DNA of 64,000 nt from Paragordius varius (taxonomy: Eukaryota > Nematomorpha), in assembly GCA_964247055.1 (NCBI GenBank), contig OZ176056.1:1674001-1738000 (forward strand), written 5' to 3'. Below the pieces are notes generated by a model, which was not told the origin of the DNA, did no database searches, and saw only the letters and a list, made by a program, of their open reading frames with translations. A program made the translations under genes and the position numbers. Shown piece after piece: positions 1-12,373 of the stretch (within the stretch, counting starts at the first letter, position 1; each line of letters begins with the position of its first letter).

Positions 1-1499
1 AGTTCGCCGGTGGTATATTGGAAGTTTGAAGGGATTTCTTGAGTGCTGTTTTGAGCGTTTGTAGAGTCATTTAAACAGTTGGATTTGGGAAATAAACCTT
101 TATTAAATATGGATTGTAATTTACAAAGCGTAGATTTTTTACCAATAAGTGTGGTAAAAATGTCCACTTTGTACATCCAATCTGTTGTTAAACTTTCACA
201 CAACATTTGAGATATGAAACCAAAATCGCCACCGGTGTCGTCTGCGCTATTTTTATTGTCAGATTTAGTTTCACAATTTTGGTGTTTGTTGGTTTGTGTA
301 TTTACATTTTCTAATTCAACCATTTCTGGCAGGGTTTTATCAATTTGTAAAGGTTCGAGCTTTTTATCTTTGGTAATTAAAACATTTTCATCGGAAGTAG
401 CCGTTATTATGCCCAATGATTCCTGTAGAGTTTGTTGGGAATTCTTGAAACAAAGATCAGATGTTGAGGTGATATTATCGAGTTGATTGGATACAGGGTT
501 AGCTTTTCGTTTTCGACCCCTGCGTTTAGCTGAAAGACCTGGATTTTGAGAGAGCGGTTTAATTTCCGCAATATCACTGGTAGGTTTAAACCATTCAACC
601 CTACCAGTTCGCTTAATTAACCTTCTTTCAATTTTTTGAATGACTTTCAGGGATTCCTCATTCATATCATCTGTCGTGGAATCTGGAATTATTTCTTCCC
701 CAGTGTCCTCATCCAATTGTTCTAGCGAATAAAAGGGTGGATTACACATTGTAAATTGAAATTTATCAAACGATTGAGTATTCAATGTTGGCAATATAGC
801 GCCACTCTGTTTTAGGGCTTCTAAAGTATCTTTGGAAACGAGGCTAATGTGAGATGCAAGTTTATCCTGATTTTCTTGAATAGTTTGATATGCTGATTCG
901 TAAGCCTGTTCATCAATCTCGGTGCACAAAAAAGTCCAATTATTTTTGAGGGAACCTAGAATGGCATAAATACAGCAACATCCAGTTCCAATGTCTAAAC
1001 CATTTGTAAAATTCGATCCCACAAACCGATCATGAAATGGTATTGTATCAAGATAGGACACGGAAAGAAGATCTTCAATCCATAAAATATAATTTAACTT
1101 CTGAGATAAGGTGGGTACTAATCTACCGGGCGGTATATTTACAGTGATATCAAAATGGTCTTTGAGTTGGACAGTCATAAGGGTAGCTACGGCGTTCGGT
1201 TTGGTAAAATCGATTGTTTTTTGCAAAAATTTACCTTCTTTTAAGCAATTTTCGGTAAGTTGCGCTTGCGATGACGTTAGATTCCAAGTTTTAAGAGCTC
1301 TGGAATGAACATCACAACTGTATTCGGCCAATTGTTTATCATATTTGTGGCATAATAAACTAAAATCTACCATATAAGACTTGAACAAATTCCTGTGATG
1401 CATAAATTTATTGAAGCCAGAAGGACCATACCTGTGTGGAACAATGGTGTCGTATTCTTTGATTTTGTTATAAAAAGGTGGTGGTTTCAATTCAGACAT
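1..1499 (-). CDS. METTL16: METTL16-like RNA N6-adenosine methyltransferase (3' end beyond window)
   Basis: One uninterrupted minus-strand frame opens at ATG 1499 and is still open at base 1, so the C-terminus lies outside. METTL16 methylates adenosine in U6 snRNA and in hairpins of the SAM-synthetase mRNA. Visible family features: an N-terminal stretch resembling the human RNA-binding module (residues ~33-150, with NIPPGRLVPT matching human IPLERLIPT), the SAM-binding loop IGTGCCCIY (G171-T-G173), the catalytic NPPF motif at 253-256, and GGDFGF at ~423 followed by LIGKKSTLCKL, matching human MLGKKCSLAPL. About 166 residues separate NPPF from GGDFGF, against roughly 36 in human. The extra stretch is polar and carries a basic RRGRKRK cluster (~325-331) that could be a nuclear signal. 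No intron is seen. A MITE begins about 70 bp upstream of the start codon. Confidence 0.9.
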   Translation of the reverse strand, partial: MSELKPPPFYNKIKEYDTIVPHRYGPSGFNKFMHHRNLFKSYMVDFSLLCHKYDKQLAEYSCDVHSRALKTWNLTSSQAQLTENCLKEGKFLQKTIDFTKPNAVATLMTVQLKDHFDITVNIPPGRLVPTLSQKLNYILWIEDLLSVSYLDTIPFHDRFVGSNFTNGLDIGTGCCCIYAILGSLKNNWTFLCTEIDEQAYESAYQTIQENQDKLASHISLVSKDTLEALKQSGAILPTLNTQSFDKFQFTMCNPPFYSLEQLDEDTGEEIIPDSTTDDMNEESLKVIQKIERRLIKRTGRVEWFKPTSDIAEIKPLSQNPGLSAKRRGRKRKANPVSNQLDNITSTSDLCFKNSQQTLQESLGIITATSDENVLITKDKKLEPLQIDKTLPEMVELENVNTQTNKHQNCETKSDNKNSADDTGGDFGFISQMLCESLTTDWMYKVDIFTTLIGKKSTLCKLQSIFNKGLFPKSNCLNDSTNAQNSTQEIPSNFQYTTGE

Positions 1500-1568
1500 G
1501 TGCCTTTTAAATTTTAACCAGAATTAGTTGGCATATGGCATATTTGAAATTTTTAAACTGTTTTTTCG
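1500..1568. other. METTL16 upstream gap
   Basis: This short stretch separates the METTL16 start codon from the edge of repeat family A. It should hold the METTL16 5' UTR or core promoter, but I see no clear TATA box or other motif. Confidence 0.4.
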
Positions 1569-2130
1569 CACTTCGATTCAAATTGGGGTATCTAAATACC
1601 ACAAACTAAATTTGAATTAGGATTTTTAAATAACTAGTTTTAAATTTATGCTTCTATCCTAATAAAAATTATATAAATATACCAAAATATCTAAATAAAA
1701 TTTTGTTTTGAAGAAAAGTTCCATGTCGAACTACTTCAACGCCACTTTTATTATACAAAATTTTTGCTAAATACCGTCTTCATTCAATTTAATGGGTAAA
1801 ATTAGAGCTAATTTTATTTAAATTAGATCTAACATTGATAGAAACAGAAAAAGCGGTTTATTTTGTATTATTTTTCAATTATACCATTGCACACATGTTA
1901 CGCCAACTAAATTTTTTCTTTTGTGTTTTAGCTTATAAGTAAAATCAAGTATTTTTGAATAAAATTTTTTTATATATTTCGGTTTATTTATGTTATATAA
2001 GTGCAAAATTTTGCCATGGTTTTGATTCCCTCCATATATTTTAAAGAATTTAATTTAAAACTGGGGTATTTAACTAACCCAATTTGAATCAAAGGACTAA
2101 AATAAATGTGTTGTATCCAAGTGTTAATAT
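1569..2130. repeat. Family A non-autonomous element, copy 1
   Basis: About 560 bp aligns along its length with 4722-5290. Both copies share GCTTCTATCCTAATAAAAA, AGTGCAAA..TTTTGCCATGG and a right end TGTATCCAAGTGTTAA. Imperfect inverted termini are visible: GATTCAAATTGGGGTA near the left and, inverted, near the right (AACCCAATTTGAATCAAA). There is no coding capacity. It looks like a MITE, superfamily uncertain. It lies directly upstream of METTL16. Confidence 0.7.
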
Positions 2131-2332
2131 AAAACTGGTAAAATGTTATTTAAACTCTTATATATTATACTTTTGTTAGTCTGCGGCAAAAAAGAAGATG
2201 AAAGTTTTAAAAATTAGCATTTTTTTCAATACTAAGAATCTTTTAAGGTTTAAAATTTAATAAAGTTGGAGTATAAAATCAGCTTAAAAGTCATAAGTAA
2301 AATGATCTCACAATCTTGGCTCTTCGCTTTAA

Positions 2333-2886
2333 TATAACATTTGCAATTCAATAGTGTCCTTGAACATTTCAAGTTGGTCCTTGAATCCAAATCGTAATTC
2401 ATTTTATCGTTTTTATCCTATTTTCTATTATTTAACACAAAATTTTAAATCATCAACTTATAATCATATATAAACCGTATATCTTTATTAATATCTTAAT
2501 TTATTTTTCATATTTATAAGATCATAACACCTAATTAAAAATATATAAGTTTTCTGGGTATTATTTACATTTCTCAATGAAAACATTTAAAAGTTAATAA
2601 AAATTTTAAATTGGGAAAAAAATTAGTTTGAAACAAAAAAGTGGTTTTTGAATAGAAATTTTTGTTTTAAATGAATAAATTTATTACAAATCAATAATAT
2701 TAGGTTAAAAATTTAGTTAAAAAATACATGTAATAATGATTATATCAAAATTAAAAAATTTTAAGGACCAGCAAGTGTTCAAGGACCAATTTGAAGTGTT
2801 CAAGGACCAACTTGAGGTCAAGGACCAACTTGAAATGTTCAAGGACTTGAAGTATTCAAGGACACTCTAGAAGTACAAATGTTATA
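2333..2886. repeat. T4 element (21-bp-repeat-armed), copy 1
   Basis: About 554 bp with inverted ends. The left end reads ..CATTTGCA..TTCAATAGTGTCCTTGAAC; the right arm (2763-2886) is a run of 21-bp units related to CAAGGACCAACTTGAAGTGTT and closes with its inverse. The centre is AT-rich and non-coding. It is the same family as 37290-37894. Confidence 0.75.
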
Positions 2887-3840
2887 TGAAGAGAACTTGA
2901 CCATTGTAAACAGGTCAGAAATTTGAGACTCTCGGCCACAAAAATAAATTTTATAAAAAGAATGGTTTGTTTTTTACATATAATTTTGATATATTTTGTG
3001 ATTTTTAGTAATAAAGCATTAATCTTTCACCAAAAAATATTTATTTTGTTAAATATACCCGAATTTTACCATTTTCAGATATGAAGTTACCATAAAACTG
3101 GTAGCCACTTCTTTTATCACTCATAACGGTCAAAATCAAAAGCACCATGAGAATCTTTATACTTTTTCTATATTATAGATAAAACCAGGATATTTTCTAA
3201 TATTCCCCAATTTTGCGCATAGTATAACAGACCTGCAAAATTTGAAAGTCGGTGCTTTCTTTGGTTGTATCATATACCATTTTTGAATTTCAAACACAGT
3301 GTGAATTTTCATTTTGTAAAGTTATGTAGGCACTGACAATTCATTTTTTGCATATTAGGAATAAGTTTTGCAGTCGTTTTTATGCAAACGCTTTTTGTAA
3401 AGACAATACCAAAAAATTATTTAAAAAATATTAATATCATTACAATAATAAATATATTAAAAACGCTTAATAAAATTATATTAAACAGTTTTCTAACCAT
3501 TATGCCAGTCTAAAATTTGAATACCTCGATTGATACAAACAAGCTACCAATATTTAGCTGAAAAATAGGATGTAAAAGTTAATTTAATAAAAATTCAATT
3601 TATATGCATGTGCTCACCATTTTAGCAATTAATAAAATCTTAAAAAAATTGTCCACAAAAAGTTTGAGATGAGTATTTAACAATTTTACATAATTAAAAA
3701 TATGTTTTGAATTGATGTCTTATTATAAATACTTATTTAAGCATGGATTACTTTTAAATGAAAAGTTATCAAAATCATTTTGAAATCAAAAAAGTATTTG
3801 TGAATGAATTTAATATAATTTTTATACGATTCATAACATA

Positions 3841-4108
3841 CAGTAAAAACTAAATTATACGGACAAAATGTAAAGATATAAAGGCTAATATTTTTTCCTA
3901 AATGAAAACCTAACTTTTAAATCTAGATTTGTATCAAAATTCATTGTTTTGAATGGCAAAGTTTGAAATAAAGATATATAATACTAACACAATCAGTTTT
4001 ATATTATACGTTGTAACTATATAGCTTATATAGGAAACATTTAGGTTTTAAAAAGTATTATCTGTCAATATATTTTAACGTTTCGTCCGTATAACTTCAA
4101 TCTTACTG
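3841..4108. repeat. T1 MITE (Tc1/mariner-like termini), copy 1
   Basis: A 268-bp element flanked by TA on both sides, starting CAGTAAAAAC and ending ..TCTTACTG. The inverted ends include TATACGGACAAAA..GTAAA on the left and TTTCGTCCGTATAA on the right. TA target sites and CAGT ends are the usual signature of Tc1/mariner-derived MITEs. No transposase is present. Confidence 0.8.
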
Positions 4109-4721
4109 TAATAATACAATTGGTAAGTATGTTGGAACTAACTAATAAGTAATTATATCTAATTTAATTACTTTTAATTAGTATTACTTAAAAAAATATT
4201 ACAATATTATGCTAAGATTATTTTTGCTTTGACTTTTGTGCAGCTTTAATGCTATAAAGATATAACTGAGTCAATATTTATTAAAAAATTATATAGTAAA
4301 AAATAAATTTTTAAAAATTAACTAGAAAAATAATTAATGCAAAAGATAGGCTAATATATATTTTCAAAATATATATGAAAAAAAAGTTTTATATAATCTT
4401 TTTATAAGTTACTTTATAATCCTTAAAAAAACAATGAATAAACAAAAAATGTCAAACAGATTTTTAGCGTATAATAGCCGTTTTTGCTTATTTTTTCCTG
4501 AAAAAATTATTTTAAAAAATATTCAATTTTAACAAAACAGTGGATGTTTATTTTTTAATCCATTCAAACATTTATTTTAAAACTATAGTTTTTCGAAATA
4601 TCCGATTTTAATATTACTTACTTTTTTTGTATAAAACTAGCTTTAGTCTCTCAAATACGAAATTAATGTAAATATAGGAAATTTAGTTTTTCTAACATTC
4701 CATATAAAAAAATAAATTAAC

Positions 4722-5290
4722 ATTTCAATTTAAATTGGGGTATCTAAAGACAATATATTAATTTATATTTTTTATACGAAAGAAACGGTTCCAATTTAAA
4801 TTTATGCTTCTATCCTAATAAAAATATATAAATAAGCCAAAATCTCTAAATAAAATTTAGTTTTGGAAAAAAATTCCATATCAAACTACTTGGACACCAT
4901 TTTTATTTCACAACATTTTTGCATAATATCGTGTTTATTTGACTCTAAGCCAAAAATTAAGTTTACTTTTTTATTAAAATCTCATATAACATTGATATAA
5001 AAAAATGTGGTATCTTTTGCATTATTTTTGTATTTGGCTATGCACTCATGTCATGATGGTTAAATTTTTACATTTGGGTTTTACCTCTGAATAAGTAATA
5101 TCAAGTATTTTTGAATAATTTTTTTTTGCTATTTCAGCTCATTTATGTTATATAAGTGCAAACTTTTGCCATGGTTTCAATTTATTCCACATTTTTTGAA
5201 ATATTTAAATTTAATCAAGTCTGGGCTATCTAACTACACCAATTTGAATCACAGGTCTGAAATGAATGCGTTGTATCCAAGTGTTAAGTA
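4722..5290. repeat. Family A element, copy 2
   Basis: A diverged full-length relative of 1569-2130 in the same orientation, with the same internal landmarks (TTTACCTCTGAATAAGTAATA, GCAAACTTTTGCCATGG) and the same right end. Confidence 0.7.
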
Positions 5291-8039
5291 TTAAGTTCAT
5301 TTTAGATTCATATTTTTCTATTAACATGTAAAATTTTTAGATTAGAGATATCTCAAGGTGAAAATTAACATAAAAATTGAGACAAAAATATAAATTTTAT
5401 TAAATTACAGTCAAGGCATCAATTGCATATAGTTTCAAATATATATATATTTCCATATTTTTATTATATATATATGGTAAAAATAAGATATAACTATAAA
5501 ATTTAATTATCCATGGAATATGCTATTTATATGCCATAAATTATTCTTCATATATAGTATAATAAAAATTTTATATAAAAAAAAATTAAATGTCATATAT
5601 ATATATTAAAAATTGAAATTCGGAATATTTTAATATGATAGACGATTTAGGAAACGCGCATTTCCGTATAAATTTGCTTATGGATAAAAAAAATTAATTA
5701 AAATATCAAGGCTAAATTTTTGAACAAGCTATATTTTTTAATATCAAAATTTTTTAAAATATTTTTTAATATTGGAAATTAAAATATTTGGGTTCAATTT
5801 TAAATATCTTTCCCCCCCCCCAATATTGATTAATTTCTCCAAAAATATTTGCATTTTTAAATACACAAATATAAATATGTATATATTAAATAAAAATAAA
5901 ATCTAAAACCCAACTTTCGTATATTCATATTCATTAATTAAATAATGGAAGAAAATTAATCAATAAAATGTGTGTCTACAATAAAATATTTAATAATATT
6001 TAATAATATATATATATACACATTATATTTAACTATTTATATTGTTAGATATACGATTCAAAAAATTTTAATATATCGAGAAATAAAACAATAATAATAT
6101 TAAACAGATGAATATAGTAGGACTCCTATCACAAATTCCTTTGCTGTTTTATATTCCAAAAAAAAATTTTTTCCCCAAAAAAATATTAAATTAGAAATAT
6201 GTTTGGAATTTCTAATCATGTTTAAATAATTTGATCATTCATATCTCTTTTTACACAAATAAATTCTAAAATGGATTTACTGCGGCGAAAAATTCTGAAA
6301 AAATCTCTAACTATAGATGTTGAGGAAGTTAGTTTCTATAAATTTTTTACATTTTTAAAATTAAACATCGTATTTTTAAAAATTAAAAATCTTATTTATA
6401 AAATTAAAAATCTTAGTTTTCAAATTATTTTGATTTATATATTTCGGTAAATTTATAAAAAATTTTGGCTGCTAAGATAATTTTGACTCTGTTTTTGCCA
6501 TTGATCAGTAGTAAATAGTCTTAATTCTTAAAATTAGTTTCAACTGAGTTGATAATAAGTTCATATATTTTATATAATCCACAATATAGTGAAATAAAGA
6601 TATTAACAAACTTATAAACTATCCCTTTTTGAATCTTGTAATTAAGTTTTTGGGTTAATTTCTAAAAAATCATTCTATATATATATCAACACATTCCAAA
6701 CAATGTTACCAATATTAAAATCATGGGTATATAATCGTAATTTTCGAAAAATTTAATTAAATACGATTTTTCCCGAAGTTAAGGGTTCATTAGAAAAATT
6801 TTATCCGACTTATCTGAAAGAAAGCGTTTGACACTACCTAGTTAAAGGAATTACTAAAATCTATAAAAAATAATAAAGTTTTATGCATTTTCCAACTAAC
6901 AATTATTCTACACTTGGCTAATAAAATGACCATATATACCTTCATTTCTAATGTAAAATATTTAACATTTAATTGATATTTGGCCTACATATTTCCATAT
7001 AAATTGTTTAATACTTATGACCTTCCATTTTTTGTCCTTGATGAACAGAACTCAATCTTATAATGAAAGTTATTTTTTTAGTTTAAAATTTAATTATCAA
7101 ACAAACATTTTTCTCCTGTATATAAGATAAAAAAACTTATATTTTTACACTTTTTCTAACTTTTAGAGTCGAATATTACGACAGTTCTAAGCACAATTAA
7201 GTAAAACATCTGATTTTAAACTAATAAATATCAAGTTTTTTGCTGGAAAAATGCAACCTGAAACACTTTACTAAAGTGAATTATTTACATTTTTCTAACC
7301 ATAATATAAATTTATCTGCCTTATTGTATTAGCGATTTAAAAAAAGGAAAAAAATGGCGGCGAAAAAGTTTGAGATGAGTATTCTTTAATTTTTTCAATT
7401 TTTAAAAAATATTCATGTATTATGCGCCTAAAAGGCTAAAGAAAGCATATTTATAAATTGTTTAAGATACTCCAAATCGCGCTGGTATATAAAACTACCC
7501 CTACATGAAGTGTTAAAGACACGTTGAATTATTTAAACATAATTTTCCATTTTTATAGCATGTCAAATATTCAGAAAAAGAGGTGTTTCGAAATTATCAC
7601 ATATAAAATATATATATATATATATATTAATTAATTTATTAATTAAAAAAAATTTAATTTTGCAAGGATGGCTCCAAATCCATTTTTTAATGATTTAAGT
7701 ATTTTTTTGAATGCCTATCTCTCCCGCGGTCTTAATTAATTATATTTTAATGGATTTTTCCAATTTTCACAGTCACTGTCATATATTTATAAAAAAATGA
7801 GCAAAATATTAATGATGTATATATTTATTTTTCTTAACAATTATTTTTGAGATGTACATTTTCGTTAAAAATCATAAATATATATATATAAAAATATATA
7901 ATATAAGTATACTGATTCCATTTTTAAAGTGATTCTGTAATATAAACATTGATTGGAATAAAATAAAATTTAATTATATATACCAATCATTAAAAATAAG
8001 GCGAAATTACATTTACCATATTTTTGAAGGTCATTCATA

Positions 8040-8340
8040 ATTTTTATGGCTTATAAAAACTACTATTTTATAAGGAGAAAAAATGCAATAAAAAATATTT
8101 TTTCAAACTACCGCTGTATTTTTTAAACTTAATTATCTCAAATGTAACTTATTGTTTTAAATGTCATAATATGAAATAAAGATGTAAAATGTTAATATCA
8201 ATTATATATTTTTTATATAAAAATTCAAGGTTTTCAAAGTATAGTTATTTTCTTTTCAAAAAAGTATGACTCTATTAAAAAATTGATTATCTTATGTTTT
8301 TTACTTTATGTCCGTAAAATTTAAATTTTCATAAATTTGT
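8040..8340. repeat. T1 MITE, degraded copy
   Basis: It contains the T1 internal landmarks in order (TTATTGTTTTAAATG, GAAATAAAGATGTAAAA, TCAAGGTTTTCAAAGTA) and a decayed right end with TGTCCGTAAAATT. The left end is not clear. Confidence 0.45.
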
Positions 8341-9699
8341 TATGTAATAAATTCCTGAGCACAACTCTTATTTTAGACCATAAGCATTAAACCAGAGGTG
8401 TCCAACACAAGATAGGGCTACATTCGAATATATGGTCATTTATAAATAATTTATTAGATTTCAAGCAGCATAAGACTGTTAAATTGTGTAATAAATACAC
8501 ATGGTAGCAAGTCCTTTTTTACTATACGATTTTTTAATTTCATGATTTGTATTGAATTTTAGATATTATTTAGTGTCATTTTCAACGTTTTTTTAAAGTT
8601 TTTAAAATGGAAAATTTGTATTTATAGGTATGGATTGCAAAAAATGTGTTTTGATCTTTGATAAAAAGATTTAAAATAGGAATTAAAGTATAAAATATCT
8701 CTTCAATATCTGGATTGCTAAATTTTAGATTTGAAGTTAAAATTAACTGTGTACTTCTGCAATAAAACAATAAAGTATAGGGTGGTGTACCCAGAGGAAA
8801 AATTGCCTAGTAATTTTTTGAATTCATCTATCATTTAATCTATATATAAAATTTCTTAAATTTTGCTTAAAGCCATCTTATAACTATATAGAAGCGAATT
8901 TAACACAGGGTGGTACTCAACCGAGCTAGCCTAAAATAATCTTTTATACTGGGAATTATACCTAAAACCAAATTATATTTTTTATTCATTTATACTTGGG
9001 CAAAAAATGGCCCCAGGGGACATTGTATTTTTTCACAAAAATGCATGTTTTAAAATAAGAAGAGGCTAAATACGAGGGATTTCGAAATGGTATACCGATT
9101 GTACGGTGCTTTTTGGTAAAAATAAAAAAGATTTTCATCTGAGTTGGCTTACACGTTTTCTGAAAAATGATCTTAAAACTACGATATTTTTGGAGCCTAG
9201 CTTTTTTCTAAAAACCTATTTTCACATCGGTGCTTAACTAGGGGCTAAATTAAAAAAAAGAAAAAAATATGAAAAATCACAAAGCTATAATTTACATTTT
9301 TGTAAATATATATTATATTTTAGAAAATATGTTATATAAGTTTAAGTGCAGAGATGCGGGACGGCGATAGCCTATTTTATAATTTTATGGATTATTTTCA
9401 GTAGTAAAAAACTCTATAAATTAACTGAATATCCAATCTAAAAAAATTTATCCTTAGAAAAATAAAATAACTAAATAGTAGAAGACATCAATTAAAAATA
9501 AAAATTTTAGACATCCTACACCACAGAAAGGACAGTTTCAATTTTTCCATTTTGCCCTACAGAATGATTATAAAATTGGCTTAATTGAATTAAATATTTG
9601 ACTCCTCTGATTTAAAACTTGGTAATGAAAAAAATTTTGTTATTATTAATTTAAAACAATCTGAATGTTTACAAGCTTCAAAATATTTGATCGAAAATC

Positions 9700-9735
9700 T
9701 CTAAATTTTTACGTTTTGTCCGTATAATTATAAAA
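9700..9735. repeat. T1 MITE right-end remnant
   Basis: The stretch ACGTTTTGTCCGTATAATTA matches the T1 right terminus. No matching left half is visible upstream. Confidence 0.45.
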
Positions 9736-10555
9736 TATAAATAGCTCTCATTCATTGTTCTCACAAATTAACATTGTTTTAAAATACATAATCATGGAAA
9801 AAAGCAGTAAAAACACAAAAAATTATAAGGGTATTTATAACATCAAAAGTATAAAAAATAAATTAATTTTTCCATTTACCTGTATTGTGTATTGTTAATC
9901 AATCTTAGAAAAACCCTATTGGATAAAACTTTTTCATATCACTATTTTATTATATTTGTATTAACTTGATTAAATAAAATATAATTATTTTATAAACATT
10001 TAATTTGAAATAATTATATTGATTCCGATGTTTTCTTTAATACATAAACCGGGACATTTCTGGTCAAAAAAATTGTCACTGTCTTCCAATAGAGAGGTAA
10101 TATAAAATTTTAAAATATTTTAACTTTTTTTTATTTTAAAACTTTTTAAATATTTAATTTTTTCAATGAAATATTTTTTTCACCTTTTTAAGAAATATAT
10201 TAAAGTGTTTATGATTTTTTGCAATAAAGACAAATTTAAAGAGAATTTAATTTTAATAATTTAATTTAAAACATTTATTATGATATTTAATAAAAATAAA
10301 TTTTATTTTAACCAAAATTTTACATTTTTTGATATATGGATTTTTTTGATAAAAAATTTATTTATAGATTTAATATTACCTATTTAGCCTTTATAAAAAT
10401 CTTGAAGAATATCAATTTATTATTGATTTGCCCCTTTGAGATTTCAAATTTTAGCTTTTACCGCTTGAAATCTAAACTTAAAAACAATAAAATACCATTT
10501 GGGAATTCTGAATCGGTCATTTTTATTTTTTTAGGAATTATTTAATCTTTTTAAT

Positions 10556-10792
10556 CAGTGGCGTAAAGGGAAGATAATGCACTGCCAGATTCTTAAAAAT
10601 TTAATTTTATTTCAAAAAATAGGTATTTAAAAGTTATGATTTAAAATAATACACAAAAAAATCACCCATTTATGAGTTCGTCCCGTTCATGGTGTAAATT
10701 TGATTATTTTTTTTAGAAATACAAAGGGTCGCATGGAGGGGGAGGGTGGCATCACGGATCATCGGGCGCCAGAAATGCAAGCTATGCCTCTG
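10556..10792. mobile_element. hAT-type MITE with 8-bp target duplication
   Basis: A 237-bp element with ends CAGTGGCGTA and, inverted, CAGAGGCATA. It is flanked by a perfect 8-bp direct repeat TTTTTAAT (10548-10555 and 10793-10800), the target-site length of hAT transposons. The interior has no ORF. Its right part is unusually GC-rich for this window (GGAGGGGGAGGGTGGC). Confidence 0.85.
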
Positions 10793-10800
10793 TTTTTAAT

Positions 10801-12373
10801 ATCATATAATTTTAAATTCACAATATAAGTTTTCTAAAAAAGTCAAATATCCGGATAATTGTATGTTTCAACATTTGAGGTCAAGGTTTTACTCATCTAT
10901 ATTTAAATTTATTCTTAATAGGGACACTTTGTGATTTTAACCTTATAATGTATCATAATATTCTAAATGTAATCATATCTTAATTTTGGGAGACTTAGTT
11001 CCAACTTCTTTAACAAAATAAAAAACTTGTTAATATCAACCCAAATTGAAAATGCATATTTTCCTTTATGATCAAAATAGAAAAATTTGTTTTCAAATAT
11101 TTATTTCTTCATATATTTACCTTGATTTTAAACTAAAGTTAATTTTTAGCGTTATAAAATTGATTCCACAATTTTAGATTGAATGCATTTACCTAAATCA
11201 ATAATTTGCATAAGAGCTTTGAGACATGATATGTCAAATTACAACGGATTTTTTAAAATAATTATCAGCTGTTTGGCCCTTTTATATCTATTTATCTTGT
11301 TGTACGGCTACCAATTATTTTTGATACCCATATAAATATAAAATCTTGCGAAATATTTAAGTTTTCCAAATTGTTAAGAATAAGCTAAAATCGGTCATCT
11401 ATTGTATTTTAAACATTTTAATTTTTGGAGCAGGGGTGTCAACACGGACTAAAAAAATTGAAATTCCATATTTTTGCAAAAATAATCACTAAATCCTACT
11501 AATACAAAAGTAATACAATTTTTAAAATATTTAAATTTTAGCAACAAACTAGCCAAAGTCAAGTAAATTGTAATTATTTTATCCTTCTATTTTTTTACAG
11601 TGTTATGTTAAAAACTTGATATTTATAAATGCCCAAACATTTTTCGAATGTGCTAGCCGGCTTATTGATTTAAAAATGCCACCCGCATAGCCATTTGTGC
11701 AGAGCTATGCATTTGTCCTAAACACTATGAAAAAATTATAATTATATAAATTACTCTAAGAAATATTAATATTTAATTAATTTCGCGAAAATTAATTAGC
11801 TAAAATCGATATGATAAAACTCAAATCATAGGTTTTTGCAGATTTTTATTAATTAATTATTTAATTAAGTATTTTAATTTCAGCCGGATGCCATAGTTCA
11901 TAATGCTTATGTCAAGCAAACATATTAAATTTTATAACCTAAACTTGATCTCTATTATAATATTTGTAGGATTTTTTCAACTGTAATAGTTTAAACCCTA
12001 TATACACACATATTATAAGCAAAATTACCCCTTATAATGCAGTTTCTTATAAAAAAAATTAAAATACATTAAATCACCTTTGGGATTTGTTACACAACGA
12101 TTTAAATATAATTATATTTAACTTCTATTAGAAAAAAAATTAATTTTACTAGTCAAATATTTTTTGGTTCTTTTTGTTAAAATCCTAAAACGCTAAAAAA
12201 CAAAAATTAAAATATTTTTTTGAAAAATTTTTAACAGCAAATTTTAGTCTTTTTTTACTGTTTGTTTTGGATACTTGTGGTTTTTAAACTGTCCCAAAAT
12301 TAACTTTCATGTTTAAATTATATTATAGCTAAAATACGCTATTGTTAAATATTTTATTGAAGATTTGAGCTCT
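10801..12373. other. AT-rich intergenic DNA, nothing recognised
   Basis: No coding segment, RNA gene or clear element was recognised. A GCAGGGGTGTCAACAC stretch near 11430 resembles hAT MITE ends, but no partner end was found. Confidence 0.5.

Larger units (their letters stand above)
5291..10547. other. AT-rich intergenic DNA without recognised genes
   Basis: About 5.2 kb of very AT-rich sequence. All six frames are densely closed and I see no conserved protein segment. Visible items are a C10-11 run near 5812, an (AT)n tract at 7607-7628, a degraded T1 copy at about 8040-8340 (right end TTTATGTCCGTAAAATTT) and an orphan T1 right end at about 9700-9735 (TTTTACGTTTTGTCCGTATA). The 5' exons of the RGS12-like gene might lie here or further right, but I could not identify them. 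Confidence 0.6.

Noticed and set aside
3658-7385. Shared string AAGTTTGAGATGAGTATT at 3658 and 7365
   Set aside because: The match does not extend beyond about 20 bp, so I could not support a repeat family.
10336-10545. 69-codon open frame just left of the hAT MITE
   Set aside because: It has an A/T-driven composition (Phe, Ile, Lys, Asn), no homology and no splice context. Similar frames are frequent by chance at this base composition.
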